The position numbers and the translations under genes are program-made. The notes below the pieces were generated by a model that did no database searches, was not told the DNA's origin, and saw only the letters and a list, made by a program, of their open reading frames with translations. Positions 50,501-58,818 of a stretch of DNA of 64,000 nucleotides are shown here, piece after piece. How positions within the stretch are numbered: the stretch's first letter is position 1; every line of letters begins with the position of its first letter. This DNA comes from Dipylidium caninum (Eukaryota; Platyhelminthes; Cestoda; Cyclophyllidea; Dipylidiidae). Location of the stretch: assembly GCA_017562135.1 (NCBI GenBank), contig QEYB01001638.1, forward strand, positions 248,001-312,000. The letters are read 5' to 3'.

Positions 50501-53500
50501 AGAGGGGGAAGGAGACAGTTTAGGTCGCGGATGAGTTGATTGAGCCCGCAGGGGCGCCGACTTCGGGCCATGTCGTTAGAATCGACGAAGTGCCGCCAGA
50601 TTCCAATGCACTGTGAATCTTTAATCTGTGGTTAGCCGAGTGCCAAAAATCGGGACTCACGAAACGCTAATGGGACTCCGAACGCTTCGGAAATAAACGC
50701 TGCTGCGCATTAGAATGTTAGATTGGAAAGATGTCAACCGGTTGAATATGTGGAGAATTGAATAATCGGCTTACTTTCAACAGGAGACTGGCCTAAGTGG
50801 ATGACGAAGGAGTTTTCTGCGAGGAAAGACGAGGAGTTTTGCATTAAGCCTTTCACTCATTACCAACCCGTGAACGTCATAGGTTGATGTACTCCAAGGA
50901 GGCTATGCGCCACGAAGTCGGCACCATTACGGTGAGACGCGAACAATTTCTTGTGTTTTCACGTAACAATTAGCGCCAAAGTTGGTCAGGCAGGACATTA
51001 CAGTGTCAGCGGCACGTCGAAATCTTCTTGGGCATTCTCAGTGCTGCCGGCCATTTGCCTCCGCCAATTGTAACGGGACTGCCCGCGAGACTCCACATCG
51101 TCTCGCCTTCCCCAGCGGTTCGCAGCCAACAGACCAACTGATATTCTGAGGGGACACCACCTGCTGACGGGTTGCTGACAAACTCTACACCCGCGGGGTC
51201 CAACTTATTTCTAACAAAGTCGTCTCAGTCGAACCATGGCGGGATTAGGAGCGGGCATTTCATTAAGGCATGAGAGTCGCGTGTATGCCCCCACGGCATT
51301 GCCACTACGGCAGTCACGGGTAAAGCGCGGCCCTCCTCCCGACTGCGAGCAGGAACGAAGCGTCAGGCAACGGGCCTGCCCACGGCCCCCTAGGAGGCAC
51401 GATGGTTGCTTTCGTCTGTTATTAGCAGCGGACGAACCCCACAACAGATTGCTCTTGGCTCCCCACTTCTCCCTTCCCGTTAGCTATATTTAACCACAGC
51501 TTCAGCATGCACGTGGGGCTGTGCCTAATCTAACCAGGAGGACATATGCCACACCCGAAGCCTTGACGTCTGTCGGACGAGAACCCGAAGAATATTGACT
51601 AAAGTCTTCATGCTGTGCCTGTACGAGCCATTCCCACAAATTGAAAAGCAGAGGAGTTCAAAGACTTCTGTTCTCATGTTCAAATTCACTCTGCTTACCA
51701 TGCTACCACCTAAAGTGGCGGTCGTGTCAGCGGTCGTTTTCATGGTCCAAGCAATCGTTCATATCAGTAGTCCTGAGATCCGCGATTATCGCATGCCCAG
51801 AAAAGAATTGTCTTCGTGGCTTTGCTGTAGCTATTTGTGAATCCACTCGAGAAATATGTTTTTGACCAGATCGACGGCTACCTAGACAGTATTTGTGCGT
51901 TGGAGGAGCTAAGACTATGGAGACATTGCCGTTGCGTCCCAAGTACCGACGATTTACTCGGTCGCCTGCGCTAACTGTAAAATGTTGAATGGCTACGCCG
52001 ACCGCATCTGAGGTTTAACGTTACCTCCCATTTCTTATTGCAAGTTGGTTTCGGTGCCCGAGGCTCCCAGGGGATGCCAAAAAGAGCGTATATTGCCCAT
52101 GGTGTTGGAGCAAACATGAGGGCGCCAAGACACCTTTCGCTTTTAAATAGAGAACTTTTTTATCGCCTGAGTGTTTAACCACTCGGCTGCTCTTAGGGAA
52201 GTAACGACACCGTGGGTCTCACGAAATATCGCGATGGGGAAGGAAAATGTGGTTCAACGCGCCTTCGCGAGTGCTCAAATGAGGACGAGCAGGGCCGCGG
52301 CACTCGCGGTCGCCGAGTGTACGCGCACAAGTGGCATTCCTCACCTTCGGGAAGGTTAGGCTCGTCCGGACCGACCGTAGGCGACTTGCCTGAGGGTGCA
52401 CGTTGGTTCTTCTAAAATCAAGACGCAACAACAGCTGCACTGGGAGTCCCCAGCTAGCTAACTAACCACTCGATCATACGATTTTGCCTTAAATTGTCTC
52501 AGTGGCTTCTTCAGATATGCAAAGACACGTTAACAACGCGGGTCTCCCGGACGTGGACGTATCTTTTATCCTATTCGAGCACTAACCATGCGTCTAACAT
52601 TTTAGGGCACCAAAACAGTGCGCATAGACACAAATGTGGTGGCAGAACGCACAGTCCCTCGCCCTCAGGGGTGCACATCGCCAGCCTACCGTATTGTTGG
52701 GTACAGTCACGGGACGAACTACACCACATCGACAAGTTCACCAGCCTTCACTTCCTGTGATTGCGTTGTCTACTCATTTTACTAAAGTAACGCTTTGGCT
52801 GCTCTTACGCGTTCTTCCGCGACGTCGGTCGGTACCGTCAGAGCTTCCAAGGGAGTCCAAATTGGGGACGCAATCAAAGGGAGTGTCGCGGGTGTTTGTG
52901 GCAAGCAGTAATTCTGCCTCTTCGACGAACGCGAAAGGACCAGTCTGACTGGGTGGAAGGACGACTCTGACGGCACCGGAGGACAGAAATCAGCTCGAGT
53001 TGAATCCCCTCGGTGAAAATGGAGCGTATCTGTGGTTGTCCTGTTCATTGCCACACTCTCCTTTAAGTGTACGGTATCCTCGTCACTTTCCGGGTGGTCG
53101 TGCTTCGACAAAGCAGAGAGGTGAATGAAACACGAGGTATACGTCGGTGAAGATGTTGCCGCTCATCTAAGTCTAAATTATGGTAATTAGGAGGGGGAAG
53201 GGGGGCAGGAGTGGAAAAATTGGCCACTAGGGACGAGAGACGAAGGCACTTCAGTTCGAGTACACTTATAGAAGTATACACGTCTAAGCAAACTTCCACA
53301 TGTTAAAAGAGAACTGAATTCCCTTATGCAGCACTGGTACACCTCCAAACGCTCCTGGGAAGGCAGCCTTCTTCGCCCTCGAACGACCATCAACGGATAT
53401 TTCATACACACGCACACGAAGCCTGTTCAACCATTAGTCTCGGCGGATTTTTCGCCTTCATGTAACGACAGACGTGGCATAAATTTGTAGGAAGGTGGAG

Positions 53501-56500
53501 GGAGGGCGGCTAGGCATCCATAATTAGACAAATCAAAGTACTCCGCTGCTGGGGACGGTTCAGGGGTGAGGCAGTAGGCCGATCAGTCATTAGCCATGGC
53601 GCCGAAAGGCAGCTGAGCTAATGCGCACCACAGGACGAGTAACGAGAGTGGCGCAACAAAGAGTGGGAATTTCGTATCATCTTCTGCTCATGAGTGGCAG
53701 GGACGCGAGTGCTGTGAGTGTGCGTCAGTAGCCTCATCATCCGTCTTCTCTACCGCGACAGTGGGGCGCTACTTTGACTAAAATCCACACGTCAATTGAA
53801 ATCACGAGAGAATTTAATGATCACGGATGATATAGCCACGGGGATTCGAGTGTTGAGAGTGAGCACAACACTAGACTGTGAGCATTTAAGGGTAGCAAAC
53901 TGGCGACTGGGAGATATTGTTACGCAGGTGCCAGCGAACAAGAGGGTAGCGGGCAGATCGCCCACTCCACGTTAATCAGGGCCATCAAATGAGGTTGGCT
54001 GTCGTCTCTTCTTAAGGGTATTAATGGCCATCTACTAAGAGGATTGTGAAAGCACCTTTTATGAAACCAGTGGCTCTAGGCCTCTCACGGGTCGCTAATC
54101 AACACACCTCCCATTTTCTCACTCTCCTCGATGTTCTGGGGACTTAGCGAAAGGGCCCGTTTGCCGTATTAGCAACCTGATTTATTGTGGTAGGTCATAG
54201 AGGAGACTTCTGTAGGTTGCGTTTTGGCAGTTTGCTGCAGCAGGACTGGCAATTAGAGGAGGTGGGATGTTGGGAGTCCACCAGGCATATTGGCGCTGTT
54301 TGCTCACTCTCCCCAACCGTCATGGCGCTACCCGTGTATGACTTCATAAGCAGATGGAAGTCTCCATTTCGGCTATTTACGAGCGCGAAAATAGTTAGGC
54401 ATTATTGCAACTTTGCCAGAGGTTGCTCAAATTATTTGGGCTACACGCCGTGAAAAACCGAAGAAGAGACAGAGAGAGAGAGAGCGAGAGCGAGACTTAC
54501 CGTGGACTGTAGCAAGTTGGTAATAATCTCAGTGATTCCGTCCACATAATACCTTAGTGTGACAGATATTAGACGCATATATTTGCATGCTTAATGTGAG
54601 AGGAAATGCAAGTAGTTGGCTTCTGAGATCTCGGAATCCGATTCATTAAAGCGGTCTGAGGCGGCACTCCGTTCCTGTCTGCCGCCGGTACATTCCGCCT
54701 GCCAGAGGCATCATCTTGCGAAATGAAGGACGGAGCGCACACACGTCATTGTGACTCCCTTCACCTCGCGCGATGAGCAACGAGGCAGGGAAACACCCGA
54801 CCTTGGGACGTTAAGACCCCGTTCATCGCATGAGGTGCCCGTGTTGGGCAACTACAAGCATTAAGTGCTGCCAAACAGGGCGATTACCGACATACCGAAC
54901 CCTGCTAATTACTACATGACCTCGACCCCTTTACATAGCAATATGGAAATATGGAGCGCCTGCCCACAACAAATTTGTCGAAATGACCTCTCGAACGCGC
55001 TAGAGCTTCAAGGAACTCCTGCGTCCAAGGGCAGGGTATAGTCTTAAACGGGAACGTGTGTAATTCTCGTGTGAAAGACTGTAAAAACATTCTTAACTTG
55101 TGACGCGCAGTAGTCACACATTTGTTCAGTCTTCGTCAATAGGCTCCACGTTGTATCCCAGCAGCTTGGTGTTATGGAGGACTAAGAACGAGGAGCAAAC
55201 TCTGTCACTCACTCGGAAATCTTTAGTGACATCATGCCTGTCAGTTGGCAAGTAATTAAAGCGATATGGAGATGTGCAGAAAAGACGGGCATTTAAACTG
55301 AAGGAGTTTGACAAGTGCAAAATTTAGCATGAACTCACCCGTCGAAAAACTTTTTCCTCGTCCTGAAGCTCCCCGCCTGGGTGCAGGCCACTTGCAGTCG
55401 GGACTAGAAAGACTCCGGATCGAGAATTTGTTTTTGAAGGGTCCATCGGCTCTTCTTCTTGCTGCAAGAGAAGCCCATAACCATCACCTCGCTGCTAGCA
55501 ACTCGCAGCTGTAAGTGGGAGCATTTTAAGTTCACATCCCCATACACCAAATCGCGTAGTCCTATGGCGGCTAGGTTTGTGCGGGTAGTTTCGAGGAATA
55601 ACGCCACCCACGCTTCCACTATCAGGTGTTCACCACTCCATATTCGCAGTTTGCATCCAAAGGATGCCCTTATTCAAAGAACTAACCATTCCTTTTGTCG
55701 GTTAAGATGCTTCTGGGAGCAAATCCTCCCTCTCCTCCCATGCACGAAATATGATCCTCATTGAACAACTGGGAAGACAGCCATTCGGAGAAATTCCAAT
55801 AACAAGAATAGTATTCAGGTAAGTGATTTCGACTCCTGCCAAGGTATTTGAGACGGAGTATTGGTAACCAGGAGCAAATCAAAATTTTCTCCGTACAATC
55901 AAAATCCTCGCCTCTATTGAAGAGCATTGTTTTAGATTGCAAGGAACTTGCTAACTTTAACACCCCAACCAATTAAAAGTCGAGGGATCTGAACCGATGC
56001 TCCCGAAGAAATCGGAATGGAATGTAAAAGGTAGTTGGCGATTTTCCCTATTTTTTTTGTTAGTTTAAATTTTTCCTCTTCTGGTCTGAGTAATAAGACT
56101 GTGACAAAGGAAGTAACGGGAGGAGTCGCTCTTGGGAATTGACTTGCGATAGTGAATCTCATCGCGGAGGACCCAAAAGTAACTGAGCTACCTGTATTTT
56201 GGCAAGTCTTTGTTGCCCATTGCTCGAGCGGCAGTGTGAAGCCACAGGCAGTGACGCATAATCGAAGTCAGACACAGGAGTAGCTGATGGGTCGGCAGAG
56301 ACAATTCGGGCGATCGTAAGACGAAGCGCAGGCCTACGGCGACTTCCTGACGGATTTGGCCAATTTTTCTTGATCCATGCATCAAGAAGACTGGTCATAA
56401 TCTCGTATAGAGTTGTTATGGCCACCGGCACCGTTCGGTATCCATGGTCACCCGCGCGAGAATCCCGGTTCAACATATCTATGGTTTGTTCATCAAAGAC

Positions 56501-58818
56501 GATTCCTTCAATGGCCAGGATCCGGTCGCCTCGCATTAGGGCTCTGAAGTGTAATTCGAAATAGTTCTATACCACTCTTCTTTTTAGTCCCGTCACTGAC
56601 ACTGGCATTAATAAACTTACTCTGTCCCCGGATTCGATCGATTCACCATATCAATGTACAGTTCACTGCCGTTGTCAGCATGAGAGGGTCTGTGACCGAA
56701 TCGCAGACCCACAGTTTTCCACCCAAAGGTTATCTCCTCCATACCTTTGGACAAACGTTGTCCACGATGGTTAGAAGAATAACGCAGCTGTATTTCCTCA
56801 AAAATTTTGTTTCCCGGATCCACAATCTCCACCTCACAGACCGTCGCGTTCCTCGATATTTGGAGAGTTCGTAGGCGTTCAAATGTACGTTTTGCCAGCA
56901 CACTGTATCTCTGCGAGAGCATCGGGACTAAAGTGTCGCCGTCTTATCCGTTTCTGCAACAGTTGCAATGCATACAAATATTTTAATGAATAACATTGTT
57001 ACATATTATAACATCATTGCTCGAGCTTCTACCATAATAATGTGGAATTCACCACATGAAACTTGTATCATGCACAACTTACTAGTCATTTAGTGGGAAA
57101 AACTATACAAACGAACCTAATTAAGTTTGGAACCTATAATCATACTTTTCACTAATAACCAACAACGCTGTTTAAAAATCCACATGTCCAAATAGAGATC
57201 ACAAATGTGGCCGACTCAAAAAGTGGAGGAGACTATTGTCGGATTGCGGAGGAGAGCTTAGATATACAATGCCTAATTATCTTACGATCAGTTGCAAATT
57301 AAAGAAACAGAAGGCTAACTTAAATAGTCGCTCTTTTGTCAATGGAGAAACATTCCTACTACGGCGCCAATGCTTAAGGATTATTACCAGAGGCTTAATA
57401 GAATCGTAAATGGGATATATCAATCTGTTGCACTTCATGGGAGTCGCAATCAGCATTCTGGACTGGTTGAGGCACCTGCGGCTCCAAACATTAACCTTAA
57501 CTACCATTAGCCTTTACTGGGCAGTCCAGTAATTTCTAATAATGACTAGAAAGCGTTATGACTGCCTAGTTTGGAAATAAGTGCAAAAAGTTATTTTCTT
57601 CGGTGGGCACAAGAAGTTAAATTCTGATCCTTTGTTAAAAACCGAACACAGTCACTTTACGTAGAGACCGATTCGAGTACGCCACTCGACAACTCAGTCG
57701 AACACAATTATGCGTTTCAACCGGATTTATTCCTTGGTAGCACACAAATTTCCTCTGTGATGGCCAGAAACATATATCCAATTCTCTGCGCAAAAGATTT
57801 TTCTGCCGGTGATTGCTATGCGAAAATATAAGCTTTTTGATTCTATGAGAATTTTATGAGTCCTGTAATCATTCGAAGATCGCAAGTAGGATGGAAAATG
57901 GCGGCAAACAAAAAAACGCATTTGTGTAAAATCAGTATAGCCCTATTATTTAGCACTGCTGTCCGAGAACCTCTTAATATTTTTGATATGATTATGAAAG
58001 TCACATTCAACGAAAGAAAAGTCTGGCCGGATACAGTACGCATTGTTCTAAAGTTTTCAGGACACTAGGATTGCTTGACGCTGCTAACAACAACGGATCT
58101 TAGTTTGCCCGGGTTAAATTAACTGGGCTAGTTATTTTATTGGCAAAAATAAGCCTGGGTAGCAGAATACCAGTCAGTCAATAATATTTTAATGTGTTCT
58201 ATAAACCCATGAGATTGCGGAAAAACGACGGATATTTCCAGGGCCCTTTCAAGCACAAATGTCCACAGACTACCATTACCTAAACAAGCCTGATTTTGCA
58301 CTGAAAAATATATCCACACAGCAACTTTGAAGTGAATGCACAAAATATAAGCACAGGAAGAACGACTATAAATTCGGAAATTAATCTGTGCAATGTGCAG
58401 CACAAAACGACAAATAATAAAATCATTTAAAAGTTTTTAAAACAAACATTAAAAAAACACAACTAGTACTCATACTGCCATACATATACTACAAATTATT
58501 GCAGTCCGAAGATACTAACAAAGAAGCTTACTTGTCCACTAGGGAAATAAATCATGTGGTATACAAACTGTGACGGGCTAAAAATTAAGTTCAATCCCTT
58601 ACTCTTTCAATAGTGAACTCTTCATACTGATACTTTCTCGTAAATACTTCTTCATAGAGTTTGTTATCAGCCAAGGGTACCAAGCCGTACATTTGAAAGG
58701 AATCCAAATTCTCGCCGCGTCCTCGACGTTGCCTCTGTCGTAAATTTATATACTTGTACACTCTTTTGAGCTCTGAAGGAAAGTTGACGTCAACCGATGC
58801 ACCGGTGTCGTTCATCAT
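17007..58818 (-). CDS. MPDZ: MPDZ/PATJ-type multi-PDZ scaffold gene, about 42 kb, 30 or more exons
   Basis: One large minus-strand gene for a junction and polarity scaffold. In the known family, PDZ domains bind C-termini of claudins, JAMs, receptors and channels, and an N-terminal L27 domain binds PALS1. Exons were accepted when they gave family sequence, had GT/AG ends and kept phase with neighbours. In order: N-terminal exon 58603-58818; divergent PDZ-like regions at 56.2-56.9 and 54.5-55.8 kb; then equivalents of PDZ3 (51.2-49.1), PDZ4 (47.4-46.6), PDZ5 (46.4-44.9), PDZ7 (38.0-36.9), PDZ8 (27.9-26.6), PDZ9 (25.4-22.6), PDZ10 and 11 (21.7-19.7) and a probable tail at 17.0-17.6 kb. Linker exons lie between. 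No L27 and no clear PDZ6 were seen. Domain order and linker motifs fit MPDZ best; PATJ is its paralogue in vertebrates and the name is interchangeable here. Some boundaries are unresolved. Confidence 0.9.
17282..17298. repeat. GT microsatellite
   Basis: A (GT)n run of about 17 bases, inside a scaffold-gene intron or near its 3' end. Confidence 0.8.
17604..17760. other. MPDZ: Very GC-rich patch in the last large intron
   Basis: About 155 bases composed largely of G and C with many CpG steps (for example CCCCGGGCCCGCG), in sequence that is otherwise near balanced. It ends about 14 bases before the acceptor of exon 17531-17590 on the minus strand. Several frames stay open through it simply because stops are rare at this composition; none gives a recognisable protein. 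Confidence 0.6.
19731..21662 (-). CDS. MPDZ: Scaffold gene, PDZ10 and PDZ11 exons
   Basis: Exon 21196-21654 (or 21662, which fits the upstream phase better) carries a Gly-rich linker, a predicted helix (RERYEAALERFASSYRKRR) and the start of PDZ10: ILVHIRKNTSPSLGISLIGG, ending at a GTAAGT donor. Exon 19932-20462 continues FLQIHEIFPEGAVALDGRLQ, PGDRVLAVNNEPL, then PDZ11 strand VTVDLVKKPGRGLGL, a roughly 45-residue Pro/Ser/Thr insert, and HSGLGVIVCDL. Exon 19731-19847 gives IKGSTAYMDGRI, GDQILAINDIDV and SSQEEVAMLLK. All phases are 0. This matches human MPDZ PDZ10-PDZ11 step by step, including D-[IL]-[VI]-K-G across the last junction. The insert in the carboxylate-binding region of PDZ11 is unusual. 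Confidence 0.93.
22585..25433 (-). CDS. MPDZ: Scaffold gene, PDZ9 exons and following linker
   Basis: Four exons in phase: 25293-25433 (ends STFEEIHATRLLR), 25019-25117 (GRNGFGFAIMDKS, then GIYIKQLVENSPAAL), 23679-23786 (DGTLRAGDRILRVD ... VLEWLRSARHQ) and 22585-22831 (VRVVVSRVRLYTGEN then a Ser-rich linker). Together they form a complete PDZ fold with the classical G-F-G-F carboxylate loop and the GDRIL turn. All junctions have good GT/AG signals; 25019 and 25293 sit at full GTAAGT donors. The first three junctions are phase 0 and the linker exon ends in phase 1, which supports the longer start of the PDZ10 exon. Ligand specificity cannot be read from this. Confidence 0.93.
26645..27933 (-). 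CDS. MPDZ: Scaffold gene, PDZ8 exons
   Basis: Exon 27605-27933 enters in phase 1 and starts SLQRKYGELSGEIIIVEI, the counterpart of the family motif R-Y-G-T-L-T-G-E-L-H-M-I-E-L. It then has an extra segment of about 45 residues before the binding loop KSLGISLCGNKDL, followed by MTVLVCGLRPGSIAEADGRI and VGDQLLE at a GTAGGC donor. Exon 26645-26833 completes the fold: LNEHVLYGRSHLNAGPLIRS and SLCFVICRNPENLANMAV, ending at a GTAAGT donor. The Y-G-R-S-H-x-N-A helix is the clearest single match to MPDZ PDZ8. The insertion between strand 1 and the carboxylate loop is not usual. Confidence 0.93.
31803..32067 (-). CDS. MPDZ: Scaffold gene, linker exon before PDZ8
   Basis: An open exon with a GTAAGA donor after G-A-G-T-T-C-G (phase 1). 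It joins in frame to the PDZ8 exon at 27933, giving D-S-E-F-D-S-L-Q-R-K-Y-G, similar to the family's D-E-F-G-Y-S-W-K-N-I-R-E-R-Y-G. The sequence is polar (SPSRGDVLVDKIGINSAVE). The 5' boundary is uncertain: the acceptor at 32067 would be phase 0, while the upstream linker exon appears to end in phase 2, so a small exon may be missing between them. Confidence 0.65.
34447..36067 (-). CDS. MPDZ: Scaffold gene, Ser-rich linker exons between PDZ7 and PDZ8
   Basis: Exon 35975-36067 sits between a clean TTGTCTTGCAG acceptor and an AAG|GTAAGG donor and reads LSSSDSSPDTAERRASRRSS and on. Exon 34447-34799 follows in phase 0 after TTGGTTGCAG and reads NETLRRRTSVRKTNHKWANL, then a Ser/Thr-rich stretch (SGASTPSFETGVNSLSSDP), ending before GTAAGC. 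Both are low-complexity polar linkers, consistent with the disordered segment between PDZ7 and PDZ8. The R-R-x-S sites look like basophilic kinase targets (inference). Confidence 0.75.
36857..38034 (-). CDS. MPDZ: Scaffold gene, PDZ7 exons (first half of the domain)
   Basis: Exon 37750-38034 has a Cys/Arg-rich linker and ends FSIVVNPSDEELEIKVL plus one base at a GTAAGC donor. Exon 36857-36960 completes that codon and continues QGESLGGIHIAGAIVCDL, then LPLKVGDLIVE at a GTGAGA donor. This gives strand 1, the carboxylate loop S-L-G-G-I and the V-G-D-L-I turn of a PDZ domain, matching MPDZ PDZ7 in position. The second half of the domain was not found with certainty. A candidate exon near 36.56 kb (A-R-M-A-L-Y-T-D-S-L-L-A-L-R) would fit in phase 0. 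Confidence 0.82.
38315..38833 (-). CDS. Possible long linker exon of the scaffold gene
   Basis: A 172-codon stop-free frame on the minus strand, longer than expected by chance in this composition. It has helical Leu/Ser/Arg-rich content (KKAIASLRGLLQALSSNF, LRRLRSFKRAFKHLASSR). The first third has a faint PDZ-like G-A-E-I-V turn, where PDZ6 would be expected. No donor in the right phase is convincing and upstream the same frame meets a stop, so it may be chance. Confidence 0.35.
   Translation of the reverse strand: MIGAEIVTASLDKRAPNFTTATRYFVFAGVTWLRWPPTLGQPGILHSNLRLGLLDKKAIASLRGLLQALSSNFAHLENSSKASDSCSSLRRLRSFKRAFKHLASSRVEARRGSSNLTAPRLNAVLASVGGFGNSVVNVSGSLPVSPKLNLVSTIHVIVNHGSVARDPDHQDA
40893..40976 (-). 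CDS. MPDZ: Scaffold gene, 84-nt linker exon
   Basis: Framed by a CTTCTTTAG acceptor and a GGC|GTAAGT donor, this exon has one open phase-0 reading of 28 codons (DATSGSHKTPSGKVLANHAK and on). It is too short to assign by similarity and is placed in the gene by strand, position and splice quality. Confidence 0.55.
42168..42497 (-). CDS. MPDZ: Scaffold gene, 330-nt Ser/Pro-rich linker exon
   Basis: The exon starts after AATTACAG and ends AGC-CA|GTGAGT. It reads FKFAIPLSAKPNFNPTAESA, then repeated S-S-P-G / S-P-x-S motifs and KLPEQSNSSKSTKDVVPGQD. Typical disordered linker composition. It lies after PDZ5 and before PDZ7, where human MPDZ also has a long Ser/Pro-rich region. Confidence 0.75.
44109..44127. 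repeat. CA microsatellite
   Basis: A run of about nine CA units followed by CTCGCACTCGCACG, in a scaffold-gene intron. Confidence 0.85.
44880..46424 (-). CDS. MPDZ: Scaffold gene, PDZ5 exons
   Basis: Exon 46280-46424 starts after CCACTAG and ends KSFEIFVTKKKGEMI plus one base at GTAAGA. Exon 45555-45778 continues GVTLGEKDIANGAFTVTDVA, KIGVGDLVTEFNGKRLDAV and WDLLPLEGN, then a GTTAAG donor. Exon 45134 downwards (after GACCTAG) reads FIRFAMIPGGGEKLRNISLW then VRITKSS, a plausible last strand. Its 3' boundary could not be fixed; the frame is open to about 44.87 kb. The carboxylate loop (G-V-T-L) and the V-G-D-L-V turn identify a PDZ fold, equivalent in order to MPDZ PDZ5. The third exon's frame depends on an 11-base homopolymer. 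Confidence 0.85.
45101..45111. repeat. Poly-C run inside a predicted scaffold exon
   Basis: Eleven C bases on the plus strand encode the P-G-G-G-E stretch of the third PDZ5 exon. A length error here would shift the frame. Confidence 0.75.
46614..47386 (-). CDS. MPDZ: Scaffold gene, PDZ4 exons and linker
   Basis: Exon 47232-47386 (after CCTGCCAG, phase 1) gives FKSLLGISVETLASIDAAGQ, RHRLVAVAKDGVIARQTELK and PMDEILE at a GTAACC donor. Exon 46614-46967 starts VNGVTVMGKDGTFLASALQE, then GYLVCSRPIKKA, and continues as a Ser/Glu-rich linker with a charged helix (NKIAELRRRYERSP). This follows human PDZ4 closely (S-G-L-G-I-S-L-E; D-E-L-L-E-V-N-G; V-C-C-R-R). Both junctions are in phase. The usual G-D before E-I-L is M-D here. 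Confidence 0.92.
48469..48484. repeat. Poly-G run (16 G) next to a scaffold-gene donor
   Basis: Sixteen G bases on the plus strand, starting six bases inside the intron after exon 48491-48585. On the transcript this is a C-run directly after the splice donor. Confidence 0.85.
48491..48770 (-). CDS. MPDZ: Scaffold gene, linker exons before PDZ4
   Basis: Exon 48654-48770 (after CTGCTTCTAG) reads ADEGAPKENDPPPPNNSMSE and YQAYPAQGIDIELGSSR, ending in phase 1. Exon 48491-48585 starts in phase 1 after TCTTTTAG and reads PGLLHPEMEHENKALLRTRW then LTRLNDDVDVI at a GTAAGT donor. The last part matches the family's conserved pre-PDZ4 segment (A-A-L-L-T-K-W-Q-R-I-M-G-x-x-Y-E-I-V-V). A small exon completing PDZ4 strand 1 is probably missing before 47386, because the phases (0 then 1) do not meet. 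Confidence 0.85.
49078..51174 (-). CDS. MPDZ: Scaffold gene, PDZ3 region split into very small exons
   Basis: Exon 51002-51174 (173 nt) ends TENAQEDFDVPLTL, the counterpart of the family's E-x-F-D-V-E-L-T strand that opens PDZ3. Then follow a 26-nt exon (49715-49740, M-L-H-E-E-H-T-F), a 45-nt exon (49490-49534, N-L-G-D-R-S-G-S-G-V-V-I-E-E) and a 51-nt exon (49078-49128, M-E-D-E-P-G-T-I-V-L-E-A-T-A-S-L). Phases 2, 1, 1, 1 meet throughout. Another exon with excellent splice sites (50775-50816, N-S-F-V-I-H-L-G-Q-S-P-V-E) joins 49534 in phase but not 51002, so it may be an alternative exon. The G-D-x-I-L turn of PDZ3 is not found, so the domain is degenerate or an exon is missed. Confidence 0.6.
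52809..53102 (-). CDS. MPDZ: Scaffold gene, 294-nt linker exon
   Basis: An open 98-codon exon, phase 0 at both ends, from HDHPESDEDTVHLKESVAMN through a Ser/Arg/Pro-rich middle to LEALTVPTDVAEER at a GTAAGA donor. The acceptor TTTGTCGAAG is acceptable. No domain is recognised. It lies between the second PDZ-like region and PDZ3. Confidence 0.7.
54468..54496. repeat. GA-rich microsatellite
   Basis: An (AG)n run with GCGAG variants, ending against the splice donor at 54500 of a predicted scaffold exon. On the transcript it is a pyrimidine run just inside the intron. Confidence 0.8.
54501..55835 (-). CDS. MPDZ: Scaffold gene, second divergent PDZ-like region (candidate exons)
   Basis: Candidate exons: one starting at 55835 after CTTGGCAG (VEITYLNTILVIGISPNG; 3' end unresolved); 55546-55618 (EAWVALFLETTRTNLAAIGL, R-D-L-V); 55213-55297 (LNARLFCTSPYRFNYLPTDR and V-T-K-D-F-R, GTGAGT donor); 54921-55078 (SFTRELHTFPFKTIPCPWTQ, EFLEALARSR and on); and 54501-54552 (YYVDGITEIITNLLQST, GTAAGT donor). 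From 55618 on all phases agree (2, 0, 2, 0). The last exon looks like the final helix of a PDZ domain. Similarity to any one MPDZ domain is low, so this rests on splice signals, phase and position. Confidence 0.5.
56192..56910 (-). CDS. MPDZ: Scaffold gene, first PDZ-like domain
   Basis: Exon 56621-56910 (after CTCTCGCAG) reads RYSVLAKRTFERLRTLQISR, then MEEITFGWKTVGLRFGHRPS and LYIDMVNRSNPGT plus two bases at GTAAGT. Exon 56192-56543 completes the codon and reads EALMRGDRILAIEGIVFDEQ, an unusually long helical insert (TTLYEIMTSLLDAWIKKNWP) and ALRLTIARIV, ending CAG|GTAGCT. The loop V-G-L-R-F and the turn R-G-D-R-I-L-A-I-E-G mark a PDZ fold. The insert before the last strand is about 25 residues longer than usual. 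The exact acceptor of the first exon is a choice among several AGs. Confidence 0.75.
58603..58818 (-). CDS. Candidate first coding exon of the scaffold gene, or a separate small gene
   Basis: From ATG at 58818 (second ATG directly after) 72 codons run to a GTAAGG donor after A-T-T-G-A-A-A-G-A. The peptide is MMNDTGASVDVNFPSELKRV, then YKYINLRQRQRRGRGENLDS and KLYEEVFTRKYQYEEFTIER. I recognise no domain, and it is not an L27. It joins in phase 0 to the exon at 56910. An alternative acceptor at about 58.28 kb would end the protein after some 26 more residues, making a separate small protein. Clean start, donor and coding character support it as real. Confidence 0.55.

Noticed and set aside
58137..58283. 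Minus-strand frame reading N-G-S-L-W-T-F-V-L-E-R-A-L-E
   Set aside because: Looks protein-like, but the phase does not follow from exon 58603; the phase-0 reading gives a different short tail. Kept only as an alternative for that exon.
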